A DNA stretch of 64,000 nucleotides from Alkalinema sp. FACHB-956 (GTDB taxonomy: Bacteria > Cyanobacteriota > Cyanobacteriia > Leptolyngbyales > Leptolyngbyaceae): positions 371,008 through 435,007 of the forward strand of contig NZ_JACJRC010000003.1 of the NCBI RefSeq assembly GCF_014697025.1. Direction: 5' to 3'. Of this stretch, positions 27,958-37,402 are shown in pieces. The translations under genes and the position numbers were made by a program. Below the pieces are notes generated by a model. That model was not told where the DNA came from and made no database searches. It saw only the letters and a program-made list of their open reading frames with translations. The first letter of the stretch is position 1, and each line of letters opens with the position of its first letter.

Positions 27958-29196
27958 ATGCGGACTACGAGAACCTCTCCTATGGATGACTTTTCTTTGT
28001 TTACTCAGAATTTTGAAACGCCGATTCCTGAGGGTAATTTTGAACCCACAATGGATGATCTCCAGGACATTGACCTTGAAGTTGCTGAAGAGTTAAGTCT
28101 GGGTAAATCGGCGCGGCGAACGACCGATCTAGTTCGGATGTATCTCCAAGAAATTGGTCGAGTTCGTCTGCTGGGGCGAGATGAGGAAGTCTCAGAGGCG
28201 CAGAAGGTGCAGCGCTATATGGCGTTGTTGGAACAGCGAGATGCGGCAGCAGCAGACCATCCCCCCATTCAGCGCTACGTCCATCTGATGGACGCCCGCG
28301 ATCGCTTAACGTCTATCTTGGGCCATCGGCCTTCCCTGGAACGTTGGGCAACGGAAGCAAGCGTCACGGTAGCGGATCTCAAACCCATTTTGGCGGAAGG
28401 GAAACAGGCTTGGGCGCAGGTAGTGGGCTTGGCATTGGAGGAACTCGAAGCGATTCAGCGGGAAGGGCTTCAAGCCAAAGAACATATGATCAAAGCTAAT
28501 TTACGTTTGGTCGTATCCGTCGCAAAGAAATATCAAAATCGAGGGTTGGAGCTCCTGGATCTCATTCAAGAAGGCACCTTAGGGTTAGAACGGGCCGTCG
28601 AAAAGTTCGATCCCACCAAGGGCTATCGGTTTAGTACCTATGCCTACTGGTGGATTCGCCAAGGGATTACCCGAGCGATCGCCACCCAGAGCCGGACCAT
28701 TCGTCTCCCGGTGCACATCACCGAAAAACTGAACAAGATTAAAAAAGCTCAACGCAAAATTGCGCAAGAAAAAGGTCGTACTGCCACGATCGAAGATATC
28801 GCCAAGGAACTGGAAATGACCGTGCCACAGGTGCGGGAAGTCTTGCTCAAGGTGCCCCGATCGGTTTCGCTAGAAACCAAAGTGGGCAAGGAGAAAGACA
28901 CAGAGCTGGGGGATTTACTGGAAACGGAAGATCTATCCCCAGAAGAACTGCTCATGCGGGAATCTCTGCGCCGGGATTTGTTGAATCTCATGTCGGATTT
29001 AACCAGCCGGGAGCGCGATGTGATTCAAATGCGTTTTGGTCTGGACAGTGGACAGCCCTACTCGCTGGCAGAAATTGGTCGAGCTTTGGATCTCTCGCGG
29101 GAACGGGTTCGCCAAATCGAAGCGAAAGCCCTACAGAAATTGCGCCAACCCAAACGCCGTAACCGTGTCCGGGACTATCTGGAAGCTCTGGGATAA
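27958..29196 (+). CDS. sigC: Group 2 RNA polymerase sigma factor, SigC type
   Basis: A 412-residue sigma-70 family factor. After a short acidic N-terminus come region 1.2 ([17 protein letters not shown]), a long non-conserved spacer (about 75-165), region 2 ([21 protein letters not shown] and [15 protein letters not shown]), region 3 and region 4 with the helix-turn-helix [20 protein letters not shown]. The [22 protein letters not shown] start and the spacer rich in Ala/Glu match cyanobacterial SigC from memory rather than the primary SigA. Starts at ATG 27958 or 27982 (or TTG 27949) are possible. It is followed by a hairpin terminator. SigC factors act in stationary-phase and carbon or heat responses in other cyanobacteria. 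Confidence 0.85.
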   Translation: MRTTRTSPMDDFSLFTQNFETPIPEGNFEPTMDDLQDIDLEVAEELSLGKSARRTTDLVRMYLQEIGRVRLLGRDEEVSEAQKVQRYMALLEQRDAAAADHPPIQRYVHLMDARDRLTSILGHRPSLERWATEASVTVADLKPILAEGKQAWAQVVGLALEELEAIQREGLQAKEHMIKANLRLVVSVAKKYQNRGLELLDLIQEGTLGLERAVEKFDPTKGYRFSTYAYWWIRQGITRAIATQSRTIRLPVHITEKLNKIKKAQRKIAQEKGRTATIEDIAKELEMTVPQVREVLLKVPRSVSLETKVGKEKDTELGDLLETEDLSPEELLMRESLRRDLLNLMSDLTSRERDVIQMRFGLDSGQPYSLAEIGRALDLSRERVRQIEAKALQKLRQPKRRNRVRDYLEALG

Positions 29197-29261
29197 CCCA
29201 ATGGTTATACGAGGTTGAGGGTTTCTCATCTTGGGCACAAACATAGTTTCCCAACCTGTCT

Positions 29262-29290
29262 CGCCTGGATCCCACGGGGTTCAGGCGTTT
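29262..29290 (+). terminator. Rho-independent terminator after sigC
   Basis: CGCCTGGATCCC (29262-29273) pairs with GGGGTTCAGGCG (29276-29287), including some G-T pairs, and is followed by TTT. It lies 65 bases past the sigC stop. Confidence 0.6.
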
Positions 29291-29416
29291 ATCTATTAAT
29301 ATCTATTAACTGCTCTGCCTCAACTGTTCTGCCTCAACTGGGATCACTCGACAGATGATAGATAAAGCAGTATGTATTCATGGCTATTCATAGAAAAATA
29401 CATATTCACAACAAAA

Positions 29417-29446
29417 TACGTCATCCATAACTACGTCATCCATAAC
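29417..29446. repeat. 15-bp perfect tandem duplication upstream of furA
   Basis: TACGTCATCCATAAC occurs twice in a row without mismatch, about 105 bp before the furA start. Confidence 0.92.
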
Positions 29447-29552
29447 AAAGGTTTAAGCACTCTTGCAGACAATTCTCAATAGACTAGCTTTCTTGCAACT
29501 GAGCTAGAATACAATTATCCTAATTCTCAATAGAGATGAGTTTGTTGCAAGT

Positions 29553-30014
29553 ATGAATGCCCCAGCCTACACAGCATCTTCTCTCAAAGCCGAGCTGAAT
29601 GAGCGCGGCTGGCGAATGACTGCCCAGCGAGAAACCATTCTGCAAGTGTTTCAAAACTTAGAGCGAGGCAAGCACTTAAGTGCTGAAGATCTTTATCATT
29701 TACTGAAAGGGCAAGGCGAGGGGATCAGCCTTTCAACGGTCTATCGCACCTTAAAGATGATGGCTCGTATGGGCATTTTACGAGAGCTAGAGTTGGCAGA
29801 AGGGCACAAACACTACGAGCTGAACCAGCCCCATCCCCACCATCATCACCATCTCCTCTGTGTGCGATGCAATAAAACGATCGAATTTAAGACTGAATCA
29901 GTCCTGAAAACTGGAATGAAGGTTGCACAAAAAGAGGGCTACCACCTATTGGATTGCCAATTAACGATCCATGCGGTATGCCCTACTTGCCAACGATCGC
30001 TGATGCCCGTTTAA
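29553..30014 (+). CDS. furA: Ferric uptake regulator FurA
   Basis: A 153-residue Fur-family repressor. The winged-helix N-terminus (SLKAELNERGWRMTAQRETIL, then LSAEDLYHLL and ISLSTVYRTLKMMARMG) is followed by a metal-binding domain with HPHHHHH near residue 94 and two CxxC pairs (CVRC and CPTC). The RELELAEGHKHYELNQPHPHHHHH pattern matches cyanobacterial FurA rather than Zur (FurB) or PerR (FurC), from memory. It would bind Fe(II) and haem and control iron acquisition and oxidative stress genes. Start is ATG at 29553. It is a single gene, convergent with the peptidoglycan-binding protein. Confidence 0.88.
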   Translation: MNAPAYTASSLKAELNERGWRMTAQRETILQVFQNLERGKHLSAEDLYHLLKGQGEGISLSTVYRTLKMMARMGILRELELAEGHKHYELNQPHPHHHHHLLCVRCNKTIEFKTESVLKTGMKVAQKEGYHLLDCQLTIHAVCPTCQRSLMPV

Positions 30015-30067
30015 GGTCGATCTATTATGCCGATTTAGGCAAATTTCCACGGATTTAAGACAATTGA

Positions 30068-30097
30068 TTACAGTTAGCCTGCTGACAGTTGGTCTAC
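30068..30097. repeat. 15-bp degenerate tandem repeat over a stop codon
   Basis: TTACAGTTAGCCTGC then TGACAGTTGGTCTAC, with a third weaker unit continuing to about 30110. The array overlaps the stop codon (30094-30096) of the minus-strand peptidoglycan-binding gene. Confidence 0.6.
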
Positions 30098-31395
30098 TGA
30101 TAGTCAACCCGTGCATCTAAACCATAGGCCCGCAAAAGCTGGGACTGGCGATCGGCCTCCGATCGTTGGGTAAAGGTGCCTGCTTGAATGTACGCCCCCT
30201 TCCGATTGTTCTTAACCGGCGAAGCGTTATTCCAAATTTGCCGCACTTGGGACAGGGTCGTCCCACTCTGAATCGGAATGACCACAATATAACGACGGGG
30301 TTGTTGTTTAGCAGCTGTTGGTGCAGGCTGGGTTCTGACAACCTGAGTTTTGGGGGACTGAACTGGGAACAATGGTCGATTCAGTGGGGTGCGAGAGGAG
30401 GATGTGGTGAAATCGCCCTGCGTAAAGGGAGAGTTAGCGGCCTTAAATGGCTGAGCTGGTTGCGAGGGTTGTACTGATTGTGAAGGCTGCAAATTAACGA
30501 TGGCTAAGGCTTCTAGGGTTTGAGCATCTGCAATGCCAGTGACCGGCAACCCCTGGGTACGCTGAAAATCCGCAACTGCGGTTTGCGTAATATCGCCGTA
30601 ATACGCCGTCACTTGACTTTGAAACCAGCCCAATGCCTTCAAGCGCTGCTGTAATTCACCAACGGCCTTATTTTGATCTCCCTTCGCCAGTTGGATGTAG
30701 GTGGGTTGGGCTGCTGGGGCACGATCGATCGGCTGGGTCGCTTGCTGGCCAAGGGCTGCAACTAAAGCCGCTTGTTCCTTAGAACCGACCATGCCATCCT
30801 CTGGCAGGCTGACCGTTCGTTGTAATTGTTGGACTGCCGCTTGGGTTTGGGGCCCAAAAATTCCGTCAATGCTACCCGAATAAAAGCCTAGCTGAGCCAG
30901 TTGTTGCTGGAGGGTCGTGACCGCTTCATTGCGATCGCCAATTTGTAACCGAGCTTCAGCTTGGGGCGGGGTGGATTGAGGGCGGTTCTGCGTCGTCAGG
31001 GCATTCGTAGCAACGGGAGGCTGTGGTTCGATTACCGCACCGCCCAGCACAGCTAACGTTTGTGGCCCAGCAACACCGTCGGGATCTAAGCCATACTGCG
31101 TTTGGCAGCGAATCACACCAGCCTCAGTCAAGTCTCCAAAGTAGCCCGAAATGGGGCCGTCATAGCACTGAGCTGACGTGAGACGATTTTGCAAATCGGT
31201 TACGGCGTCACCCTCATCTCCTTTTTGCAGTGCAACCGCTGCATTGCCAAGGGCGAGAATCACCATCCCGATCATGAGACCTAGCAATCGAGCACAGGCC
31301 AATCCACTGAGGGACGCTTTGAGCAGTGAGCGAAGGGTAATGAATAGATCAGCCAGAATATTTCGCAGCAGAGAGATTGATGTTGAGGGGGCCAT
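30094..31395 (-). CDS. Exported protein with three peptidoglycan-binding domains and a SPOR-like end
   Basis: A 433-residue protein. A long N-terminal region with one hydrophobic helix (about 35-58) is followed by three PG_binding_1 repeats (about 58-120, 150-215 and 240-300), each with a DxVxxLQxxL start and a GxFG/YYGD...AVxxFQ core. A Gln/Pro-rich linker (about 305-365) leads to a C-terminal SPOR-like domain (about 370-430, YIVVIP and AYIQAGTFTQRSEADRQSQLL) that may bind denuded glycan strands. ATG 31395 has GGAG at good spacing and is preferred over a GTG three codons upstream. Likely a periplasmic wall-binding or septal protein; no hydrolase domain is seen. Confidence 0.85.
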   Translation of the reverse strand: MAPSTSISLLRNILADLFITLRSLLKASLSGLACARLLGLMIGMVILALGNAAVALQKGDEGDAVTDLQNRLTSAQCYDGPISGYFGDLTEAGVIRCQTQYGLDPDGVAGPQTLAVLGGAVIEPQPPVATNALTTQNRPQSTPPQAEARLQIGDRNEAVTTLQQQLAQLGFYSGSIDGIFGPQTQAAVQQLQRTVSLPEDGMVGSKEQAALVAALGQQATQPIDRAPAAQPTYIQLAKGDQNKAVGELQQRLKALGWFQSQVTAYYGDITQTAVADFQRTQGLPVTGIADAQTLEALAIVNLQPSQSVQPSQPAQPFKAANSPFTQGDFTTSSSRTPLNRPLFPVQSPKTQVVRTQPAPTAAKQQPRRYIVVIPIQSGTTLSQVRQIWNNASPVKNNRKGAYIQAGTFTQRSEADRQSQLLRAYGLDARVDYQ

Positions 31396-31420
31396 GGGAA
31401 TCACTCCAGATCAGTGCGCC

Positions 31421-31472
31421 AACCAGATTCCGTGAACTAACCAAATCCGTGAACTAACCAGATCAGTACACT
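31421..31472. repeat. About 17-bp tandem repeat, three copies
   Basis: AACCAGATTCCGTGAACT, AACCAAATCCGTGAACT and AACCAGATCAGTACACT follow each other just upstream of the peptidoglycan-binding gene. Confidence 0.85.
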
Positions 31473-31685
31473 ACGACAAATTCAGTGGGTTATCAGTCCG
31501 TTAAGTTCAATGCATTATCAGTGCATTACAAAGAGCATCGCACCAAGGAGACTAGGTCACGGCTCGAATAGATTCTCTTTTCGGTATATTAACTGATCTC
31601 GCTCACCGATTTAGTGGGCTGAAAAATGATCTGGTGGGCTGAAACATTTAGCTTCCAAAGGAGCCAGAAAATTCTTGCACCTTAA

Positions 31686-32159
31686 TCATTGCACCTTATC
31701 GATGTTGCCGCCTTTAACCCAGCCCTCCCGATCGCTATTGAGCAATCGGACTTTTTGCCAGTTGCCATCCGGTGAACTTTCTAAAACAACCACCTTTTCA
31801 TTGAAACTGATTCCTCCTACGGGTGCACCATCCAAACTGGCCGATTGCCGTAATACTAGGCCGATCGGCTGAATTACCTTCCCCTCAAAGGCTCCAGGAG
31901 GCAGCGGTTTTTCCGACTTACTTTCTGGATTGCTGGGTTCGGATTTATTTTTATCGGAGGTGGGAGAATTACTGGGGTTCGGTTTAGCGCTGGCCTTGAC
32001 TTGGCTTTTACGATAGTTGGGATCATCGTTTGGGAAGGTAGGCCGTTCTGGTAGTTTGGTGAATTGGGTAATTAGGTAATTGGCCGCAAAGTAGCCGCCC
32101 ACAGCCAAAATTCCGATAGCAACAAAGATTCCGACAAAGGTTTTGGCCAACCAACGCAT
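31686..32159 (-). CDS. Membrane-anchored SH3-domain protein
   Basis: A 157-residue protein with one N-terminal membrane helix (about 5-30), a charged Lys/Ser/Pro/Asn linker (about 45-90) and a C-terminal SH3b domain (about 95-155, VLRQSASLDGAPV and DREGWVKGGNI). It would be tethered to the inner membrane with the SH3 domain in the periplasm, binding wall peptides. ATG 32159 is chosen because GGGGAAG precedes it; the frame reaches six codons further. Function beyond wall binding is not known. It lies between two other minus-strand genes and may be a single unit. Confidence 0.78.
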   Translation of the reverse strand: MRWLAKTFVGIFVAIGILAVGGYFAANYLITQFTKLPERPTFPNDDPNYRKSQVKASAKPNPSNSPTSDKNKSEPSNPESKSEKPLPPGAFEGKVIQPIGLVLRQSASLDGAPVGGISFNEKVVVLESSPDGNWQKVRLLNSDREGWVKGGNIDKVQ

Positions 32160-32320
32160 ACTTCCCCAATCCTGCACTTCAATTTCGGCGTCATCTCAAT
32201 TCCAGTCCAGTAGGATCTCAGCACCTACGTACAATCCCATTCGTGCGATCCCATCCAAGCGATCCCATTCGTGCAATCTTACGATGGACGATCGTCCCGT
32301 CCAGTATAGGAGAAGAAGCC

Positions 32321-33847
32321 TCAATCGGGTTGTTGAAGTTGTTGCTGGATCCGATTACTCAACGCACTATGGCGTGAGGCGAGACGGGCCTTACCCGCGG
32401 CAGCCCAATCTTGCAGAAATTGAATTTGCTCTCGGGCCGTTCTGGCGAGGGGAACGATTTGGCTGGCAGATTCCAGAATATCGTCGGTGGTGAAGTCGCG
32501 ATTCTGGCTGAACCCCAAATGCATGGCTTCGATCAGGGTTTGCTCAATTTCAGCTCCAGAAAAGTCGGGGGTTTCGTAGGCCAAGCGATCGAGGTCATAA
32601 TCCGGCAATTTCTGAGGCCGTAACCGGGATAAATGCACTTCAAAAATGGCGCGACGTTCCTCTTGGCTGGGCAGACCGACAAAGAAAATTTCATCAAAGC
32701 GACCCTTGCGCAACATTTCGGGCGGGAGCGCTTGGATATTGTTAGCCGTCGCCACCACAAAAACGGGGGACGTTTTTTCTGCCATCCAAGTAATAAATGT
32801 CCCAAACACGCGGCTACTGGTACCGGAATCGCCCCGTCCATCAGCCCCGGCAAAGGCCTTATCCACTTCATCAATCCACAGGACGCAGGGAGCTAGGGCC
32901 TCTGCCAGTTGGATCATTTGGCGGGTACGGGATTCTGATTCCCCGACTAGGCCGCCGAATAGGCGACCCACATCAAGGCGCAGTAACGGAAGTCGCCAAT
33001 GGTGGGCGATCGCTTTGGCAGTGAGGGATTTGCCAGTGCCTTGAACCCCGACCAGCATCAAGCCTTTGGGGTGGGGTAAGCCATACTGTCTGGCCCGATC
33101 GGAGAAAGCCCCACCCCGCCGCAAAAGCCAGTCCTTGAGGTTATCCAGTCCGCCGATATCGGTGATTTTTTCAGTGGCAGGATAGAAGTCCAAAATCTGG
33201 GTTTGGCGGATGGTTTGCCGTTTTTCCTCCAGCACTAGATCGACATCCTCCGGCTGGAGTTGACCGTTATGTAGCACGATCGCCCGACCTAACACCCGCC
33301 GAATGCGTTCGATCGATAACCCTTGGCAAGCCCGCACCAGACTATCCATCAACTCCCCACTGGGACTGGCACCCAGAGGAGCTAAAAGTTGGTCGATCGC
33401 CGATCGAATCTCTTGAGCGTTCGGTAGGGGAAACTCAAGAACCGTTAAAACATCACTGAGTTCTTCTGGGATGGCCAGATTGGACGCCAAAATCACCAGA
33501 TTTTTAGGCTGGGCTTTCAGCAAGCGAGAAAGGTTGCGCAGTTTACGGGAGACGGAAATATCCTCTAGGAAGCGTTGGAAATCCCGCAAAATAAAAATCG
33601 CTGGAGCCGCAGCGGGTAATTTTTCAACGAACTCTAAAGCTTGCAGAGGATTACGTTTGCCAAACCCTGCATCATTGGGATTCCCTTGGTAGCCATCCAC
33701 AAAGTCCCAAGTATAGACGGCTCTGCCTTCACGGGATTTTGCACAGTCCGCGATCGTCGTTTCTACCCGTTCTTCTTCACGGGTCGGAATGTAGAGAATC
33801 GGATAGCGGGCTCGCAGCAGCAGGTTGAACTCGTCACTAAAATTCAT
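32321..33847 (-). CDS. ycf46: Ycf46-like AAA+ ATPase
   Basis: A 508-residue AAA+ protein matching the Ycf46 family of cyanobacteria and red-algal plastids. The N-terminal half (about 1-225) is a degenerate AAA-like region (ARYPILYIPTREEERV, IFILRDFQRFL); the C-terminal half carries the active site: Walker A GVQGTGKS (near residue 265), Walker B VLWIDEVDKAF (near 325), sensor VVATAN and arginine finger region MLRKGRFDEIFFV. The start is ATG at 33847. Work in Synechocystis has linked Ycf46 to CO2 uptake under low carbon; here that is by homology only. It is transcribed alone as far as I can see. Confidence 0.85.
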   Translation of the reverse strand: MNFSDEFNLLLRARYPILYIPTREEERVETTIADCAKSREGRAVYTWDFVDGYQGNPNDAGFGKRNPLQALEFVEKLPAAAPAIFILRDFQRFLEDISVSRKLRNLSRLLKAQPKNLVILASNLAIPEELSDVLTVLEFPLPNAQEIRSAIDQLLAPLGASPSGELMDSLVRACQGLSIERIRRVLGRAIVLHNGQLQPEDVDLVLEEKRQTIRQTQILDFYPATEKITDIGGLDNLKDWLLRRGGAFSDRARQYGLPHPKGLMLVGVQGTGKSLTAKAIAHHWRLPLLRLDVGRLFGGLVGESESRTRQMIQLAEALAPCVLWIDEVDKAFAGADGRGDSGTSSRVFGTFITWMAEKTSPVFVVATANNIQALPPEMLRKGRFDEIFFVGLPSQEERRAIFEVHLSRLRPQKLPDYDLDRLAYETPDFSGAEIEQTLIEAMHLGFSQNRDFTTDDILESASQIVPLARTAREQIQFLQDWAAAGKARLASRHSALSNRIQQQLQQPD

Positions 33848-34000
33848 AGCGCAGCATTAAATGGAAGGCTCAATGTTCCATTCTCAAGGGCAGCTTCTGA
33901 ATTTGGCAACTGATTCACCCGCAGAACCCCAAAAGTTCCTCCAAGCCAGGAATGGTCGGCTGATCAAGATCTCGATCGAGATTTCGAGAAGCACTTTGAG

Positions 34001-34507
34001 CTAATTGGGTAACTGACCGCGCAGGGCTTCTAGGGCAGACCAGCGAGCATCGGGTTGCTCCGTCTGGTTAGCAGCTAGGGGAATACCGCCACAGTCTGCA
34101 CTACACAGCTTACGCTGGGGCAGTTCTAAACACAGCTGTTCATATACCCAGTTGCCTACATCAAAATATCCATCCTTAGGTAGGGTCTCTACCATTTCCT
34201 CAATGATGAGATCCTCATCCAGCGGAATATCCTCCGGATCGATCGCAGCCTCCCCATCGGTTAGCCAGAGAAATTCCGTTGTCTCCACCGAGAGGCGATG
34301 ATTGTACTGTTGCAGACAGCGATCGCAGCAGAGGGTAATAATGGTATCTGCTTGCACAGAGGCTTCTAAAAAATTGCCCTTATGGGTGACGCGTACAGCC
34401 CCTTGAACTGGAGTCAGGGTTTCTAAATCGGGCATCAATTCTTTGAATTCAACGGTCTCTGAACCATCCTTCAACTTGGTGAGGCGAGGAATATAGATTG
34501 GTTCCAT
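34001..34507 (-). CDS. YceD/DUF177 family protein
   Basis: A 168-residue protein of the DUF177 (YceD) family, linked in bacteria to ribosomal RNA or ribosome metabolism and often found near rpmF. Two cysteine pairs, CCDRCLQQY (near residue 60) and CSADCGG (near 142), are the typical marks. The start is ATG 34507, with GGAGG eight bases before it; the frame extends 30 codons upstream but this would overlap the preceding gene. It follows the Jag-like gene after 31 bp and closes the rpmH-rnpA-yidC-jag gene row. Confidence 0.85.
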   Translation of the reverse strand: MEPIYIPRLTKLKDGSETVEFKELMPDLETLTPVQGAVRVTHKGNFLEASVQADTIITLCCDRCLQQYNHRLSVETTEFLWLTDGEAAIDPEDIPLDEDLIIEEMVETLPKDGYFDVGNWVYEQLCLELPQRKLCSADCGGIPLAANQTEQPDARWSALEALRGQLPN

Positions 34508-34538
34508 CGAAATAACCTCCGCAATGCATCTGATGCAA

Positions 34539-35042
34539 TCACTCTGCCGCTGTTGTTTTGAGGCGGACAACAAGACGGCGATCGGGCTCTTGCCCACGAC
34601 TAAAATTCTCTAATTCTTCGTAATGCTTCAGTAATCCATGGACTTCTCGACGTTCAGCGGAAGACAAGGACTTGATCTCAAAATCTTGACCTGTTTCGCG
34701 AACTGCTGCCACGGCTTCCTCCACAATCACTCGGAGTTGTTGGCTACGCTGTTTTCGGTAACCCTCTAGCTCCAATATGTATGCGCCTTGGGCGTCTTCT
34801 GATTGACCAATATTGAGGGTGGCATTGGCTAAGTACTGGAGAGAATCTAAGACTTGGCCACGCTCACCCACAAGTGCAGTTTTCTGTTCAGGAGACAGGT
34901 GATCAGCGACGATCGTTAGCCAACAGTTATGTTCATCATCGGTTTGCACCATCTCAGAAACAACAGACGCATCCAAAGTTGCCAGCTTCAAAATTTGCGC
35001 TAGCCACTGCTGACCCCGTTCCTGAGATGGATGATTACCCAT
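34539..35042 (-). CDS. jag: KH/R3H RNA-binding protein (Jag/KhpB-like)
   Basis: A 167-residue protein with a KH domain (about 40-95, LVGERGQVLDSLQYLANATLN) and an R3H domain (about 100-165, IVEEAVAAVRETG and LSSAERREVHGLL). It lacks the N-terminal Jag domain of Firmicutes, as usual in cyanobacteria. Such proteins bind RNA and are encoded next to YidC. It starts at ATG 35042, 14 bp after the yidC stop, so the two are surely cotranscribed. The RNA targets are not known. Confidence 0.9.
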   Translation of the reverse strand: MGNHPSQERGQQWLAQILKLATLDASVVSEMVQTDDEHNCWLTIVADHLSPEQKTALVGERGQVLDSLQYLANATLNIGQSEDAQGAYILELEGYRKQRSQQLRVIVEEAVAAVRETGQDFEIKSLSSAERREVHGLLKHYEELENFSRGQEPDRRLVVRLKTTAAE

Positions 35043-35056
35043 GATTTACGCCTGAT

Positions 35057-36205
35057 TTACGCCTTCTTTTTCTTCTGACCCGGTTCAAACGGGATAGCAC
35101 TGACGTCCACTGTCGCAGTGGCGGCACTCTTACCAGAACCCTCTGCATCCACTAGCTTTTGCAGGTTTTCCGGCAGCGGCTCCCGTGACAGGATGAACGT
35201 TTGCAGGGTTTGGAAGATGTTAGCAATCAGCATGTACATCAACACCCCTGCTGGCAGCGGGAAGAACAAAAACATCCCCGAGAAAAGCACCGGCGTAATC
35301 TTGTTTACCGTATCCTGCTGGGAATTCCCGGTGGAACCTTGGCCGGATAGCAGTTGGTTCACATACAGGCTAACCCCAAAGAACAGGACCATCCCGACAA
35401 TATCCCAGTGAATGGTTCCATCGGGATCGACCGCACCAACCCGTCCCAAGGCATCAATGAACAGGAAGCCCTTATCGGCGGCCAGTCCAGGAATGAACGC
35501 CTGAACCGTTGCTTCACCGGGTTGAGTAGCTTGGATTGTTCCGTCTTCGTTGATGACAACCCGTTCGCTACCGGTTAACACCTTGTAGCGGGGGGTTAGG
35601 TTGGTATCGGGATATTCCGCAGCTAGGGCGGAGAAGGGCTTGCCTTCAGGGGTCTGGAACTCCACTTGCACTTTGTCGCCCACCCCAACCTTATTGCCAC
35701 CGGGCAGAAGCGCCTGTACCGGGGAATGCAGTCCATCAGCTAAGTAGATGTTGTGGGTTTCCGTGCTAAAAGCCTGGGGTTGAACCAAGGCAGCCTGTTC
35801 CGGTGGCAAGATTTGCAACTTGATGTTGTAGGGCACATCGGAAAAGGGCGATCCCCGCAGGGTCGCGAACAGGGCAAACAGCACTGGCATCTGAACCAGC
35901 AGGGGGAAACAGCCTGCTAGAGGGTTACCAAATTCTTTGTAGAGGGCACTAACCTCTTCCTGCTGTTTAACCGGATCGTTCTTGTACCGTTCCTGCACTT
36001 CCTTCATGCGTTTTTGCATGACGGGTTGGGCAACGCGCATCCGGCGCATGTTTCGGATCGAACCTGCACTGAGGGGATACAACGCAAAACGCACAACCAA
36101 GGTCAGTGCCACGATCGCGAGACCATAGCTAGGCACGATCCCGTAGAAGAAATCTAGGATCGGCAGCATGACGTTATTTGAAAGAAAACCGATACCGAAA
36201 TCCAT
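35057..36205 (-). CDS. yidC: Membrane protein insertase YidC/Oxa1/Alb3
   Basis: A 382-residue insertase for inner and thylakoid membrane proteins. Membrane helices lie at about 15-50, 110-130, 275-300 and 315-345; the conserved hydrophilic-groove arginine is in [13 protein letters not shown], and [20 protein letters not shown] marks the second core helix. A large periplasmic insert (about 145-265) separates the helices; it contains a stretch like an Ig-like BIG2 repeat ([16 protein letters not shown]). The C-terminus is a lysine cluster, as in Oxa1-type ribosome contacts. ATG 36205 has GAAGG close by and gives the usual N-terminus; the frame extends 18 codons upstream. Confidence 0.95.
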   Translation of the reverse strand: MDFGIGFLSNNVMLPILDFFYGIVPSYGLAIVALTLVVRFALYPLSAGSIRNMRRMRVAQPVMQKRMKEVQERYKNDPVKQQEEVSALYKEFGNPLAGCFPLLVQMPVLFALFATLRGSPFSDVPYNIKLQILPPEQAALVQPQAFSTETHNIYLADGLHSPVQALLPGGNKVGVGDKVQVEFQTPEGKPFSALAAEYPDTNLTPRYKVLTGSERVVINEDGTIQATQPGEATVQAFIPGLAADKGFLFIDALGRVGAVDPDGTIHWDIVGMVLFFGVSLYVNQLLSGQGSTGNSQQDTVNKITPVLFSGMFLFFPLPAGVLMYMLIANIFQTLQTFILSREPLPENLQKLVDAEGSGKSAATATVDVSAIPFEPGQKKKKA

Positions 36206-36340
36206 GCGCCTTCGAGTCGATTGATAAGTTGTTGAAGAATAAAACTGGCCCTCATGCAAGCCCCAGTCTGTAGAGGCTTGAACAGACCAAGTTCCAGTGT
36301 AGCCTGTCTTGCCACACTGGATAAATTCAGAATTTTAGAA

Positions 36341-36739
36341 CTAGCGCTGTGAAGTCTTGGTCTTATTGGTTGTGCTAGCTTTGGCGGTGATCCGTTCGTT
36401 GATATAGGCTTCTACCTCACGGAATTTTGGCATCGCTTTCATTTCCAAGCGGCTGCCATCCTTGAGTACCAGAACCATATCTCCCCAAATGCCTAAGCCT
36501 CGGGGAACGGAAATCACACGATCGATTTCTGAATAGACCGCATCGGCGCGATCCTGCCCCCGCCAACCGCCCGTAATGCTAACGCGACGATCGGTAATGC
36601 GGTAGCGCAACCACAGGGCACGAACCACAGCCCCGATCGTGAGGGGAAGACAGACAATTGTGAACGCCAGCAACCCATTGAGGATTAGATCTCCCCGGTG
36701 GGGGCCACCTTCGTAGTAAACCTCTTCTTTAACTGCCAT
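36341..36739 (-). CDS. PH-domain membrane protein
   Basis: A 132-residue protein with one or two hydrophobic segments (about 17-42) and a bacterial PH-like domain (YRITDRRVSITGGW, then DRVISVPRGLGIWGDMVLVLKDGSRLEM). It sits between rnpA and yidC, a position conserved in cyanobacteria, and overlaps rnpA by 11 bp, so it is translationally linked to it. Function is unknown; a role in membrane insertion or translation is suggested only by its neighbours. Confidence 0.85.
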   Translation of the reverse strand: MAVKEEVYYEGGPHRGDLILNGLLAFTIVCLPLTIGAVVRALWLRYRITDRRVSITGGWRGQDRADAVYSEIDRVISVPRGLGIWGDMVLVLKDGSRLEMKAMPKFREVEAYINERITAKASTTNKTKTSQR

Positions 36740-37112
36740 GCAGTACCTCGGCTTCGACCAATAACTGCTCTAATTCTTGCAGAAACTTCCAGTAATCGCA
36801 TTCCACCGCTTGAGCGCGGACAACTACCACAAGCTTCCACCCGGTGGTCATCCGAGGTAAAAACTGACGCAGGGCAGCCTTAATCCGGCGCTTAATTCGG
36901 TTGCGAACCACAGCATGTTTGCTGACTTTCTTGCTAATTGAAATGCCAATCTGAAGCGGCAAGACTTTCGGATCTTCGGCTTCCGGAGATGGCCTAGGAG
37001 ATAGCCGAAGGGCAACGAGGTGCAAGCAGCTCGCTCGCCGCCGTTTGCCTCGCTGATAAACCCTATCAAAGTCTTGCCGATGCTTAAGTCGATTGGCTTT
37101 AGGCAATGCCAA
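36729..37112 (-). CDS. rnpA: Ribonuclease P protein component
   Basis: A 127-residue basic protein that helps the RNase P RNA cut the 5' leaders of precursor tRNAs. The motif HAVVRNRIKRRIKAALR (near residue 66) is the RNR signature of the family, and the N-terminus MALPKANRLKHRQDF is typical of cyanobacteria. The start is TTG at 37112. It follows rpmH after 57 bp and overlaps the PH-domain gene by 11 bp. A Pro/Glu-rich insert (about 40-50) is a small local oddity. Confidence 0.95.
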   Translation of the reverse strand: MALPKANRLKHRQDFDRVYQRGKRRRASCLHLVALRLSPRPSPEAEDPKVLPLQIGISISKKVSKHAVVRNRIKRRIKAALRQFLPRMTTGWKLVVVVRAQAVECDYWKFLQELEQLLVEAEVLHGS

Positions 37113-37169
37113 ATGAATAACCTGCCATCGCTGCGATCGAGTTACAGATGTCGTCTCTAGCTAGATAAA

Positions 37170-37307
37170 CTAAGCTGCGGACAGGCGTGCCCGTCCCTTG
37201 CGACGACGAGCCTTGATGACGCGACGACCATTGTGCGTTCTCATGCGAACACGGAAACCAGAAACCCGTCTTCTTTTACGGCGAGTGCCCTCGAGTGTGC
37301 GCTTCAT
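37170..37307 (-). CDS. rpmH: 50S ribosomal protein L34
   Basis: A 45-residue very basic protein starting [18 protein letters not shown] and ending in [10 protein letters not shown], full length for L34 of the large ribosomal subunit. ATG 37307 is preceded by GGAG nine bases upstream. It heads the rpmH-rnpA-PH-yidC-jag-DUF177 row on the minus strand. There is no dnaA or dnaN next to it, unlike in many other bacteria. Confidence 0.97.
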   Translation of the reverse strand: MKRTLEGTRRKRRRVSGFRVRMRTHNGRRVIKARRRKGRARLSAA

Positions 37308-37335
37308 AAAAAGTATCTCCAGTCTGGGTAGGGTG

Positions 37336-37373
37336 GTCGTAGGCTATGAAACAAGTCGTAGACCATGAAAAAA
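37336..37373. repeat. 19-bp tandem duplication upstream of rpmH
   Basis: GTCGTAGGCTATGAAACAA followed by GTCGTAGACCATGAAAAAA, starting about 29 bp upstream of the rpmH ATG and so probably within its leader or promoter. Confidence 0.85.
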
Positions 37374-37402
37374 GTCACAGTCTACTACTATAGACCCATC
37401 CC

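Larger units (their letters stand above)
29197..29552. other. Intergenic region between sigC and furA
   Basis: About 355 bases. After the terminator it holds three tandem duplications: a 10-mer (29291-29310), a 14-mer ending CTGCCTCAAC (29311-29338) and a 15-mer (29417-29446). The last 90 bases are AT-rich and should hold the furA promoter; TTCTCAATAGA occurs twice there (about 29471 and 29524), which could be operator sites for autoregulation (inference). Confidence 0.5.
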